Under the pieces are notes generated by a model. That model did no database searches, was not told the origin of the DNA, and saw nothing but the letters and a program-made list of their open reading frames with translations. The position numbers and the translations under genes are program-made. A DNA stretch of 44,606 nt from Oscillospiraceae bacterium (GTDB lineage Bacteria; Bacillota; Clostridia; Oscillospirales; Acutalibacteraceae): contig SVPO01000004.1 of the NCBI GenBank assembly GCA_015065795.1, positions 1 to 44,606 on the forward strand, read 5' to 3'. Of this stretch, positions 1 to 9,167 are shown piece by piece. The stretch's first letter is position 1. The number at the start of each line of letters is the position of its first letter.

Positions 1-939
1 GCCTACAACGGTACCTTCGACTACCTTTCCGTTTGTATTTGAGTTCTTGAATGATTCTTCAAGCAACGCAGCAAAGTTTTCATCATTGGAATAGATTTCA
101 GACATGGATTCCAATACCTCCTTAATTATACCCGCAGGAGTGGATGCCCCTGCAGTAATGCCAATGTCATGCGCGCCCCGAACCTCATCAGCCGGGAGTT
201 CTGCGGCGGTCTCTATCAGACACGCCCGTCCGTGCTCCGAGCATATCGACAGCAGCTTCTGTGTGTTGGAGCTGTTCCTGCCGCCAATCACCAGCATGAG
301 ATCGCATTGCGCAGCAAGTTCCCTCGCCTCGCTCTGCCGATTCTGAGTCGCATTACATATTGTATCAAAAATAATGGCGTTAGTAAACACCTTTTTTATG
401 ATTTCAGAGCAAATTTCCCAGCTATTTGTGTCGAAAGTTGTTTGCGCTACAACAGTAATGGGCATTTCCTCGGAAAATATGTTACTTTTGACGAGATCAT
501 CCAGTTCCTGAGCCGAACCAAAGACGTGATACTCCCCGGAGCAGTGGCCACTGATGCCCAGAACCTCCGGATGGCTGGCGTCTCCGGCGATGAGGACCAC
601 TCTCCCCTCCGCCGACGCTTTGCTGACGATGGAGTGGATCTTCGCCACAAAGGGACAGGTTGCGTCAACGTACTCGATGCCGCGCGCCTTAAGCTCGTCG
701 TATATCGAAGCGGCAACGCCGTGGGAGCGGATGACCAGAACTCTGTCCTGTTCCGCCTCGGCAGGAGATCTGACGATCGTGACGCCGCGGCGCTCAAAGT
801 CGCTGATAACCTGAGGATTGTGGATTATGGGACCAAGGGTGCACACACGTCTGCCCTCGTCCACCAGCTTTTCCACCGTTTTGACCGCGCGGTCCACGCC
901 GAAGCAGAACCCCGCAGTCTTTGCCAGGATGGTTCTCAT
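1..939 (-). CDS. ispH: 4-hydroxy-3-methylbut-2-enyl diphosphate reductase (IspH/LytB), probably the N-terminal part of an IspH-ribosomal protein S1 fusion; truncated by window edge
   Basis: Minus frame from ATG at 939 reads MRTILAKTAGFCFGVDRAVKTVEKLVDEG...GPIIHNPQVISDFERRGV...IRSHGVAASIYDELKARGIEYVDATCPFVAKIHSIV...GGRNSSNTQKL...GITAGASTPAGIIKEVLE, then ...NTNGKVVEGTVVG, which looks like the start of an S1 domain. No stop before the window edge, so absent from the ORF list. Confidence 0.93.
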   Translation of the reverse strand, partial: MRTILAKTAGFCFGVDRAVKTVEKLVDEGRRVCTLGPIIHNPQVISDFERRGVTIVRSPAEAEQDRVLVIRSHGVAASIYDELKARGIEYVDATCPFVAKIHSIVSKASAEGRVVLIAGDASHPEVLGISGHCSGEYHVFGSAQELDDLVKSNIFSEEMPITVVAQTTFDTNSWEICSEIIKKVFTNAIIFDTICNATQNRQSEARELAAQCDLMLVIGGRNSSNTQKLLSICSEHGRACLIETAAELPADEVRGAHDIGITAGASTPAGIIKEVLESMSEIYSNDENFAALLEESFKNSNTNGKVVEGTVVG

Positions 940-1685
940 ACTCCGACCGCCTCGCCGGTTTCAGCTTCTTTTTTTTCCGCTTTTTCCGCAGTCTTTTTAT
1001 CATCATCAGCGGTGATGCGCGGAAGTCCGCGGTACTCACGGCAATCGTTCTGCAGCTCGGTAATGATGTTCATGAGCTTACGGGTAGCTTCGCGGTACTC
1101 TCTGGGAGAGCCGGTAACAACTCCCAGCTCCTCGGCGGTGACGGGATCACCGAAGGCGATGGTATATTTACTGCCGATTCTCAGGGCGCTTTTCTTGGAG
1201 AACACAGCAAAAGGATAGATCGGAACGCCGGACTGATGGGCAATGAGCAGCACGCCTGCCTTGCCGCGTCCGACCTTGCCGTCCTTTGAGCGGGTGCCTT
1301 CCGGGAAGATGCCCAGAATCTTGCCGTCCACCAGCATCTGCTCGGCGGTGCTGAGGGATTCGGTATCTGCCGAGCCTCGCTCAACGGGGAACGCACCGTA
1401 GTTGCCGCAGACCCAACCAAGGAACTTGTTCTTGAACAGCTCCGCCTTTGCCATATAGCGGATCTGGCGCTTCTGAGCAAAGTACAGGAACACCGGATCT
1501 GAAAAATGAATATGGTTGCCTGCCGCAATGGCAGCTCCTTCTTTCGGCAGATTCTTCTTGCCCTTGATGATCCTGAGTCCGTAGATGGTGTATACAAGAG
1601 GACCGGCGATGGGCATGGTCAGTCTGTAGAGCCACGTCTTACTGTCCTTCTTTGCTTTTTTATTCTTGTTGCCCATGGCGAACAC
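936..1685 (-). CDS. plsC: 1-acyl-sn-glycerol-3-phosphate acyltransferase (PlsC family)
   Basis: AAGNHIHFSDPVFL (HX4D-like NHxxxxD) and GILGIFPEGTRSKDGKVGRGKAGV motifs; stop overlaps the ispH start as ATGA. Confidence 0.92.
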   Translation of the reverse strand: MFAMGNKNKKAKKDSKTWLYRLTMPIAGPLVYTIYGLRIIKGKKNLPKEGAAIAAGNHIHFSDPVFLYFAQKRQIRYMAKAELFKNKFLGWVCGNYGAFPVERGSADTESLSTAEQMLVDGKILGIFPEGTRSKDGKVGRGKAGVLLIAHQSGVPIYPFAVFSKKSALRIGSKYTIAFGDPVTAEELGVVTGSPREYREATRKLMNIITELQNDCREYRGLPRITADDDKKTAEKAEKKEAETGEAVGV

Positions 1686-1716
1686 CCTTTCCGATTTCTA
1701 TTCGTGAAGCGACCGA

Positions 1717-2391
1717 TCAGTTTTCAGCCAGACGGTCGGTGATGGTCTTGTAGAGAAGCTCCTCGGAATCCGCCAGCGAAAGACCGGTGGTATCCACGAT
1801 AAGCGAATCAGCCGCAGGCTTGAGTGGCGCGACCTCGCGGTGGGAGTCGTTGTAATCGCGCTGGTTGACTTCCTCGAGAACGACTTTGTAGTCGATGTCC
1901 ATGCCCTTGTCGCGAAGTTCTCTGTAGCGGCGCTGGGCGCGCTCCTCCGGAGATGCGGTAAGGAATATCTTCACCTGCGCGTTGGGCAGAACGACGGTAC
2001 CGATATCTCTGCCGTCCATGACCACATTGTTTGTCTCGGCAATATCCTGCTGCAGGTCAAAGAGGAACTGGCGCACAGCCACTACGGCAGAAACCACGGA
2101 CGCCGCCTTGGACACCTCGGGAGAGCGGATAACCCCGCTGACATTCTCGCCGCAGAGATACACGCGCTGCTCGCCGCCTACATACTTGAGCTCGATATCC
2201 ATCATAGGCACAAGAGCGCTGACCGCAGCGGAATTATAGATATCCGTTCCGCGCTCAAGCACAAAGAGAGCCGCCGCGCGATAGAGCGCACCGGTATCAA
2301 CGTATATGTAACCAAGACGCTTTGCCACGGCACGGGCAAGGGTACTTTTTCCTGCACCGGCAGGACCGTCGATGGCGATATTTATAGGCAT
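1717..2391 (-). CDS. cmk: (d)CMP kinase
   Basis: MPINIAIDGPAGAGKSTLARAVAKRLGYIYVDTGALYRA...VVMDGRDIGTVVLPNAQVKIFLTASPEERAQRR. Confidence 0.96.
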   Translation of the reverse strand: MPINIAIDGPAGAGKSTLARAVAKRLGYIYVDTGALYRAAALFVLERGTDIYNSAAVSALVPMMDIELKYVGGEQRVYLCGENVSGVIRSPEVSKAASVVSAVVAVRQFLFDLQQDIAETNNVVMDGRDIGTVVLPNAQVKIFLTASPEERAQRRYRELRDKGMDIDYKVVLEEVNQRDYNDSHREVAPLKPAADSLIVDTTGLSLADSEELLYKTITDRLAEN

Positions 2392-2410
2392 AGAATACCT
2401 CCGTAGTAAT

Positions 2411-2704
2411 TTAGTTAACGCAATAGATATATGTTGTTATGCCGAATACAAGGATAACGAAAGCCGATACACACAGCATAAAGACCGACAGCCACCGGCG
2501 TTCGTTCCAGAACATACCAGCCTGCAGGGCAAGCACAAGCCCCATGACCGGCATATGCGCATCAACGCTGATGACGTTCAGAAGTCGGAGTACAACCAGC
2601 ACGATCACCGCAAAGGAAAATGCAATAACCAGAACAGCGATAATGCTTCTCCTCTTTTTCTCCTTCTCACTGATGGTCGTCTGATTATTCACGTTCATCG
2701 TCAT
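2411..2704 (-). CDS. small membrane protein, unknown function
   Basis: 97 aa with about three hydrophobic segments, co-directional with its neighbours. Confidence 0.7.
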   Translation of the reverse strand: MTMNVNNQTTISEKEKKRRSIIAVLVIAFSFAVIVLVVLRLLNVISVDAHMPVMGLVLALQAGMFWNERRWLSVFMLCVSAFVILVFGITTYIYCVN

Positions 2705-2718
2705 CTCTCCAAAATTTT

Positions 2719-3942
2719 TTATTCTGCCGCAGCCGAGCTGCCGGCACAGTGACCGGTAGAAAGGGCGATCTGCAGATTGAAGCCGCCGGTGTGGGCATCC
2801 ACGTCGATGACCTCTCCTGCAAAATACAGTCCTGCTGCCTTCTTCGACGCCATGGTGCCGGGATCGATCTCGGACACCTTCACGCCGCCGGAGGTGACTA
2901 TTGCCTCCTCGACCGGACGGAAAGCCTTAACCGTCAGCCTGTATCCCTTGAGCAGAGAAACCAGCGCGGCACGCTGCTCACGGGAGATGGAATTGACCTT
3001 GGTGTCCCCCGGAATACCGGAACGGGCAATGATAACCGGAACCATGCTCGATGGCAGCAGACCGCCCATGGCGTTGTGCAGGTCGCGGTTGAGATTCTGA
3101 GAGAAGTCGCGCAATATACGGGCATCCAGCTGCTCCGGTGTGAGCGCCGGCTTGAGGTCGATGGTGACCGTGTGACCCTCAGCAGATTTCATATGAGAGC
3201 TGGCGCTGAGTATCACCGGTCCGGACAGTCCGAAGTGGGTAAACAACAGCTCGCCGAAATCGGTATACACCTTTTTGCCTTTTGCGTTGGTGACGGTTAT
3301 GGCTATGTTTTTCAGGGCAAGCCCCTGCATTGCGGCACATTCGTTTTCTGCCGTAACAAGAGGCACCAGTGAAGGCTTGGGATCAATGATGGTGTGTCCC
3401 ACCTGCTGCGCCAGACGGTAGCCGTCTCCTGTTGATCCTGTCAGCGGATAGGAGCAGCCGCCGGTGGCGATCACGCAGGCATCGCAGCGCCATTCTTTGC
3501 CGTCGGCGACAACGCCGATCACCCGTTCATCTTCAACAATCAGGCTCTCAACGGAGCACTCGCCGACGTAGCGTACGCCTTTTTTCCGGCAGCAATTGAC
3601 CAGAGCGTCGTTGATATCCATAGCCTTGTCCGACACGGGAAACACTCTGCCGCCGCGTTCGGTCTTCAGCGGAACTCCCTGACTTTCAAAGAATCCCATC
3701 GTGTCCTGCGTACCGAACCGCGAGAACGCGCTGTAGAGAAAACGGGGATTGACAGCGGTATTCTCGATGAGCTTTGCGGTATCGCAATTGTTGGTTATAT
3801 TGCACCGACCCTTGCCGGTTATCATCAGCTTTCTGCCCTGCCTGCGGTTTTTCTCCAGCAGGGTCACCTTTGCCCCTGCCGAAGCGGCACTGATAGCCGC
3901 CATCATGCCCGCAGGACCTGCGCCGATCACGATCACATTCAT
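2719..3942 (-). CDS. NAD(P)/FAD-dependent oxidoreductase, HI0933/YhiN-like (aminoacetone oxidase family)
   Basis: MNVIVIGAGPAGMMAAISAASAGAKVTLLEKNRRQGRKLMITGKGRCNITNNCD... and C-terminal YFAGEVIDVDAHTGGFNLQIALSTGHCAG. Confidence 0.92.
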   Translation of the reverse strand: MNVIVIGAGPAGMMAAISAASAGAKVTLLEKNRRQGRKLMITGKGRCNITNNCDTAKLIENTAVNPRFLYSAFSRFGTQDTMGFFESQGVPLKTERGGRVFPVSDKAMDINDALVNCCRKKGVRYVGECSVESLIVEDERVIGVVADGKEWRCDACVIATGGCSYPLTGSTGDGYRLAQQVGHTIIDPKPSLVPLVTAENECAAMQGLALKNIAITVTNAKGKKVYTDFGELLFTHFGLSGPVILSASSHMKSAEGHTVTIDLKPALTPEQLDARILRDFSQNLNRDLHNAMGGLLPSSMVPVIIARSGIPGDTKVNSISREQRAALVSLLKGYRLTVKAFRPVEEAIVTSGGVKVSEIDPGTMASKKAAGLYFAGEVIDVDAHTGGFNLQIALSTGHCAGSSAAAE

Positions 3943-4030
3943 CTGATTATTCTCTTTCTGCCAATTATCACATTATATAATAAAATATTCCGGCCGCCAA
4001 TTCAATAGTGCTCCACGGCAGCCTCAAGAG

Positions 4031-4059
4031 AAAAAACCGGCAGCAGTGCCGGTTTTTTT
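4031..4059 (-). terminator. intrinsic (bidirectional-looking) terminator
   Basis: AAAAAACCGGCA-gcag-TGCCGGTTTTTTT perfect hairpin with A/T tracts on both sides, just past the stop of the 4064..4606 gene. Confidence 0.85.
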
Positions 4060-4063
4060 GTCC

Positions 4064-4606
4064 CTATTTGATATGGAGCGTTTTGCGCAGCGGTCCCTGA
4101 AGACGGCGTATATACAGAGTCACCGCAAGGGTGAGTGTATAGTCGTACAGCGGAAAAGCAATGTTTCCGCACAGAAGCAGCAACGGCACAGCCCACTTGC
4201 CCAGAGTGCCGTCATCCAGAGTGCCTTCGGTCAGCACAAAGGTAACAAGGGATACCGCCGCCACTGCGGTCAGGTTGAAAAATGCAAACTTCGCCAGATA
4301 TTCGGGAACCCGATGCGGTATGCGCTCGAAATATTTCTTGATGATCGGATAGATCCCGAACAGAAATATATACATGATCGCCGCTTCTTTGGTCGGCAGC
4401 AGTATCATCGAAAGGAGGCTGACCGCTGCATAGGCAGTCAGCGCCGTACCGGTACCGAATTCGATGGACGGCACCAGCAGCAGAGCTCCTGCAACCATCG
4501 GGATGCAGTAATTGAGCGCCGGATCCACCAGCGAAGCCGCCATGATTACAATGGAAAGACCGCAAAGCACACCGCAAAGCGCCATGCGAACAGTCTGCTT
4601 TCTCAT
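4064..4606 (-). CDS. integral membrane protein, unknown function
   Basis: 180 aa with multiple hydrophobic helices; directly follows the J-domain gene. Confidence 0.8.
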   Translation of the reverse strand: MRKQTVRMALCGVLCGLSIVIMAASLVDPALNYCIPMVAGALLLVPSIEFGTGTALTAYAAVSLLSMILLPTKEAAIMYIFLFGIYPIIKKYFERIPHRVPEYLAKFAFFNLTAVAAVSLVTFVLTEGTLDDGTLGKWAVPLLLLCGNIAFPLYDYTLTLAVTLYIRRLQGPLRKTLHIK

Positions 4607-5341
4607 TTAGCAGCAGGAGATAATGTCACCGCCGCAGCACTCGCAGCACTGGTCAGCACACAAGAAGCTGCAGCAGGTGGAGCACAGATTGCAGCCCACG
4701 CCCTCTTTGCCGCTGATCTTGTAGCCGCCGACTCCGCCGCCTCTCATCTTGGTGGCCTGATTGAAAGCGGCACGATACTCGTTGTTGTTGGGATCCATAT
4801 TAACAGCAGTCTGCAGATAAGTATAGGACTGCTCCAGCCAGCCGCGGCTGTACAGCACGGTACCCTTGAGGAAATACCACTCGGCACTGCGGCGATCGGC
4901 AGCAACCATGTTGAGCACTTCATCAGCGTCGTCATATCTGCCTGCCATGATAAGTCCGCGGACATTAGCAAAGTCGGTGGAGGTGCTGTATCTGCCGGCA
5001 TTGCCGGAGGAATAGGACGAACCCGCACCGGGTTTGCTGCCGGTGTTCCTGTTGCCTGCGCCCCAGCTGCCCCAGCCGGATTTTGCGCTGCTCTGAGCAC
5101 CACCGGAATTGGAAGCGGAGCCGGCACCGGCAGAGGAACTGCCGCCGTTTTTGCGTTCCTTCATTACGGTATTGTAAGCCTCATTGACCTCACGCATCTT
5201 GTCAGCAGCGACGTCGGCAATGTCAGGAGCATTGCTGTAATTGTCGGGATGATACTTCTTGGCAAGGGCGCGGTATGCTTCCTTTACCTCTGCATCGGTT
5301 GCTGTGCGGGGTACACCCAGAACATCATACGGATTGTTCAT
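4607..5341 (-). CDS. J-domain (DnaJ-like) protein with Cys-rich C-terminus
   Basis: MNNPYDVLGVPRTATDAEVKEAYRALAKKYHPDN (HPD motif); C-terminus GVGCNLCSTCCSFLCADQCCECCGGDIISCC. Start set at MNNPYD rather than the upstream ATG at 5362. Confidence 0.9.
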   Translation of the reverse strand: MNNPYDVLGVPRTATDAEVKEAYRALAKKYHPDNYSNAPDIADVAADKMREVNEAYNTVMKERKNGGSSSAGAGSASNSGGAQSSAKSGWGSWGAGNRNTGSKPGAGSSYSSGNAGRYSTSTDFANVRGLIMAGRYDDADEVLNMVAADRRSAEWYFLKGTVLYSRGWLEQSYTYLQTAVNMDPNNNEYRAAFNQATKMRGGGVGGYKISGKEGVGCNLCSTCCSFLCADQCCECCGGDIISCC

Positions 5342-6230
5342 TAAGCTGCAGCTCCTTCTCATTCAGTGCCTTGCGCTGAGCTTCACCCAACCCAAGCCAC
5401 AGGATATTTTCAAATATTGGCGCATAAACGCCGGTATCGAGTAATTCAAACGCGGTCAGCGCGCGCGCGACGGTCATGTTGAGGCACTCGTTGGCATACA
5501 GCCGAACCTCGGACCACAGCGGCGTGTTGTTATCAATATCGTCCTTTGTCAGCCCGAAACGTGCGGCAAAGGGATTGAAATTCTTTTTCTTTACATCCTC
5601 AGCCAGATCGTCGAAAGCATCGATCAGATATATCCACCGACCGAAAAAGTAGCCGAAATCCTTGAGCACACGTCGGTCGGTGTCACTGGCGGCAACCATC
5701 TGAGCAAGCTCGGAGATAAGCCGTGCGCTGGGCTCCGCCGCGGAATCCACCGAACAGTCCTCCGCCTTTTCGGCGGCAGCCTGATCAGCCATGCACTTTG
5801 CCACCAGCGCGTCCAGCTCGGGGTATCTTTTCTTTGCCTTTCTGCGAAGCGGCGCAGCTGTCAGTCTGAGAAACCTCCAGCCCAGAGCACGGAACCAGCC
5901 GCTGTCGGCGATGTTGTCGCTCAGCTTGTGGTAATACATCTCCGCAGTCATTGCGCAGGTCATCCTGAAGCCTTCCTTATCCTCCGTCTTGCAGTAGCTG
6001 CACTTCTTGAGAGGATTGAAAACGCAGCATTTGCGTTCCACGCAGGGCGACTGTTTGTGAAGCGCCATATAGAGCAGAGCCACAAAGGTGAAATCGTAAT
6101 TGAGCAGCATACGCGAAAAAGGACCGTAGCCCTTTCCCAGCTCCTTGCACAGGGTGCAGTATACCGCTTTGTACTGCTCATACTCACAGATGCGCATCTG
6201 GGGCTTGAAAATGCGAACGTATCCGAACAT
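5325..6230 (-). CDS. DUF5685 family protein
   Basis: MFGYVRIFKPQMRICEYEQYKAVYCTLCKELGKGYGPFSRMLLNYDFTFVALLYMAL...CCVFNPLKKCSYC...GRWIYLIDAFDDLAEDVKKKNFNPF. Confidence 0.85.
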   Translation of the reverse strand: MFGYVRIFKPQMRICEYEQYKAVYCTLCKELGKGYGPFSRMLLNYDFTFVALLYMALHKQSPCVERKCCVFNPLKKCSYCKTEDKEGFRMTCAMTAEMYYHKLSDNIADSGWFRALGWRFLRLTAAPLRRKAKKRYPELDALVAKCMADQAAAEKAEDCSVDSAAEPSARLISELAQMVAASDTDRRVLKDFGYFFGRWIYLIDAFDDLAEDVKKKNFNPFAARFGLTKDDIDNNTPLWSEVRLYANECLNMTVARALTAFELLDTGVYAPIFENILWLGLGEAQRKALNEKELQLNEQSV

Positions 6231-6314
6231 TCAGCCTCACCCCCACGCATCCTCTTGCTCAAGATAATATTATAAATTATCCCGCCATCGAATTTATGAA
6301 CATTCTGTAAACAT

Positions 6315-9164
6315 TCAACAAGGTTCGCCGAAGTATTTCTGATTCAGCAGTTTTTTCAGATACTGACCGGTATACGACTCCTCGCAGGCAGCGACTTCCT
6401 CGGGCGTGCCGCTGACCACGACGGTGCCGCCCCTGTCGCCGCCCTCGGGACCGAGATCGATGATATGGTCGGCGGTCTTGATGAGCTCAAGGTTATGCTC
6501 AATGACCACAACAGTGTTGCCGTCACCCACCAGACGCTGCAGCATTTCGATGAGCCGCTGAACGTCGGCGGTGTGCAGTCCAGTCGTCGGCTCGTCCAGC
6601 ACAAAGATCGTACGTCCCGTGGCGCGCTTTGCCAGCTCGGTGGCAAGCTTGACGCGCTGTGCCTCGCCGCCCGAAAGAGTGGTCGCCGGCTGTCCCAGCT
6701 TGACATATCCAAGACCGGCATCGTAGAGGGTCTGTATCTTTTTTGCGATCTTGGGATGGTTGGCAAAGAAGCCCAGAGCCTCCTCCACCGTCATCTCAAG
6801 GACATCGTTGATATCCTTGCCCTTATACTTGACCTCCAGTGTCTCGCGGTTGTAGCGTCTGCCCTTGCACACCTCGCAGGGGACGTAGATGTCCGGCAGA
6901 AAGTGCATTTCGATCTTGACGATACCGTCGCCCTCACACGCCTCGCAGCGTCCGCCCTTCTTGTTGAAGGTGAATCTGCCCTGATCGTAGCCGCGCATTT
7001 TGGCGTCGGGAGTCTGGGCGTAGAGCTGACGGATGTCGGTGAACATACCGGTATAGGTGGCAGGATTGGAGCGCGGAGTGCGTCCGATGGGGGCCTGATC
7101 TATATCCACGATCTTGTCAAGGAACTCCACGCCGTCTATGCCGTCGTGATCACCGGAGTGACACTTGGCGCGGTTGAGCTTTGAAGCAAGGCTCTTGTAG
7201 AGGATCTCGTTAATGAGTGATGATTTGCCCGAGCCGGACACGCCTGTGATGCAGGTCAGCGTACCCAGAGGAATGGACACGTCGATATTCTTCAGGTTGT
7301 TCTCACGGGCACCGCGAATGGTAAGCATATTGCCCGTACCCTTGCGGCGTTCGGCAGGCACGGGAATCACTCGCTTGCCGGAAAGAAACTGACCTGTGAT
7401 GGAATTCTCGCACTTCATCAGCCCCTTGACGTCGCCGGAATAGACGATCTGTCCGCCGTGGATGCCGGCGCCGGGACCCACCTCCACGACATAGTCGGCG
7501 GCACGGATGGTATCCTCGTCGTGCTCCACGACCACCAGTGTGTTGCCAAGATCACGCAGATGGCGCAGGGTATCCAGCAGCTTGTCGTTGTCACGCTGAT
7601 GCAGACCGATGCTGGGCTCGTCAAGAATATACAGCACACCCATCAGGCAGGAACCGATCTGGGTGGCAAGTCGGATGCGCTGGCTTTCGCCGCCGGAAAG
7701 CGTACCCGACGCTCTGGAAAGCGTGAGGTAATCCAGTCCCACGCTGCGCAGGAAGCCCAGTCGTCCGCGTATTTCTTTCAGTATGGGATCGGCAATGAGC
7801 TTGTCACGGCCGGAAAGCTCCAGCACGTCAATGAATTCCAGGGTATCGTTGACCGAGAGGTCGGTGAGGGCAGCGATGCTCTTTTCCCCCACTGTGACCG
7901 CCAGCGCCTCTTTTCTCAGTCGCTGACCGTGGCACTCCTCGCAGGGGACACCGCTCATGTATGCCTCTATCTCGCCCTTCATCCACGAGCTTGTTGTCTC
8001 GCGGTAACGACGGTCGAGATTGTTGATTATTCCTTCAAACTCGCTGCTGAAGGTGCGTTTGCCGTAGCTGTCGGAGCGTGTGCAGCTCAGCTTGGTACCC
8101 TTGGAGCCGTAAAGGAGCGCGTCAAACGCATCCTCGGAAAGCTCGCTCATCGGCGTATCAAGAGTGAATCCATAGTGATCGGCAACGGCGCGCAGGTACA
8201 TTCTGGCAATGGAATTGTCGTCGCTGTTGGTCCAGCCGGGAGCCTTTATCGCGCCGCTGTTGATGGACAGGCTCATATCGGGAATGAGCAGATCGGGGTC
8301 AAGGCGCATGAATATACCCAGACCGGAGCACTTGTGGCAGGCTCCGAAGGGGTTATTGAAGGAGAACATTCTGGGGGCAAGCTCCTCCAGACTGACACCA
8401 TGCTCGGGGCAGGCGTAATTCTGGGAGAAGGTGATATCCTCGCCGTCCACCACGCTGATGACCGTCAGTCCGCCGGCAATACCGGAGGCTGTCTCGATGG
8501 AATCGGTAAGACGTGTACGCATCTCCTCACGGGCAACAAGGCGGTCCACCACGATCTCCACGGTATGCTTGATGTTCTTGTCCAGCTTGATATCCTCGGA
8601 GAGGTCGTAGACATTGCCGTCCACCCTCACACGGGCAAAGCCGGACTTGCGCGCCGCCTCGAATTCCTTCTGCTGGGTGCCCTTTTTGCCGCGCACCACA
8701 GGTGCAAGCACAAGGAATCGCGTCCCCTCGGGCAGCTCCATGATCTGATCGACGATCTGGTCGATGCTCTGCTGCTCGATCTTCTGTCCGCACACCGGAC
8801 AGTGGGGCACACCCACGCGGGCGTACAGCAGTCGGAGATAGTCGTATATCTCGGTGACCGTACCAACCGTGGAACGGGGATTCTTGGAGGTGGTTTTCTG
8901 GTCGATGGAGATGGCAGGCGAAAGACCCTCGATGTAATCAACATCGGGCTTTTCCATCTGTCCGAGGAACATTCTGGCGTAGGATGAAAGGGACTCCACA
9001 TACCTGCGCTGACCCTCGGCGTAGAGAGTATCGAAGGCAAGGGAGGATTTGCCCGAGCCGGAAAGACCGCTGAAAACGGTCAGCTTGTCTCTGGGCAGCT
9101 CCACGTCCACGTTCTGCAGATTGTTGACTCGCGCGCCTTTTATGAAAATGCGTTTGGATGACAT
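6315..9164 (-). CDS. uvrA: excinuclease ABC subunit A
   Basis: [84 protein letters not shown]...; two Walker A/LSGGE signature pairs and zinc-finger Cys pairs. Confidence 0.99.
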   Translation of the reverse strand: MSSKRIFIKGARVNNLQNVDVELPRDKLTVFSGLSGSGKSSLAFDTLYAEGQRRYVESLSSYARMFLGQMEKPDVDYIEGLSPAISIDQKTTSKNPRSTVGTVTEIYDYLRLLYARVGVPHCPVCGQKIEQQSIDQIVDQIMELPEGTRFLVLAPVVRGKKGTQQKEFEAARKSGFARVRVDGNVYDLSEDIKLDKNIKHTVEIVVDRLVAREEMRTRLTDSIETASGIAGGLTVISVVDGEDITFSQNYACPEHGVSLEELAPRMFSFNNPFGACHKCSGLGIFMRLDPDLLIPDMSLSINSGAIKAPGWTNSDDNSIARMYLRAVADHYGFTLDTPMSELSEDAFDALLYGSKGTKLSCTRSDSYGKRTFSSEFEGIINNLDRRYRETTSSWMKGEIEAYMSGVPCEECHGQRLRKEALAVTVGEKSIAALTDLSVNDTLEFIDVLELSGRDKLIADPILKEIRGRLGFLRSVGLDYLTLSRASGTLSGGESQRIRLATQIGSCLMGVLYILDEPSIGLHQRDNDKLLDTLRHLRDLGNTLVVVEHDEDTIRAADYVVEVGPGAGIHGGQIVYSGDVKGLMKCENSITGQFLSGKRVIPVPAERRKGTGNMLTIRGARENNLKNIDVSIPLGTLTCITGVSGSGKSSLINEILYKSLASKLNRAKCHSGDHDGIDGVEFLDKIVDIDQAPIGRTPRSNPATYTGMFTDIRQLYAQTPDAKMRGYDQGRFTFNKKGGRCEACEGDGIVKIEMHFLPDIYVPCEVCKGRRYNRETLEVKYKGKDINDVLEMTVEEALGFFANHPKIAKKIQTLYDAGLGYVKLGQPATTLSGGEAQRVKLATELAKRATGRTIFVLDEPTTGLHTADVQRLIEMLQRLVGDGNTVVVIEHNLELIKTADHIIDLGPEGGDRGGTVVVSGTPEEVAACEESYTGQYLKKLLNQKYFGEPC

Positions 9165-9167
9165 ATA

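Noticed and set aside
169-1218. 349-aa plus-strand ORF
   Set aside because: Antisense to ispH and plsC; both sense frames have clear family motifs.
4046-5344. 432-aa plus-strand ORF
   Set aside because: Spans the antisense of both the membrane protein and J-domain genes; no domain signature.
6298-6316. AACATTC direct repeat (GAACATTCTGTAAACATTC) considered as an SOS box
   Set aside because: Lacks the GAAC-N4-GTTC symmetry and lies downstream of uvrA rather than at its promoter.
7458-8987. 509-aa plus-strand ORF
   Set aside because: Codon-aligned antisense to uvrA, no domain signature.
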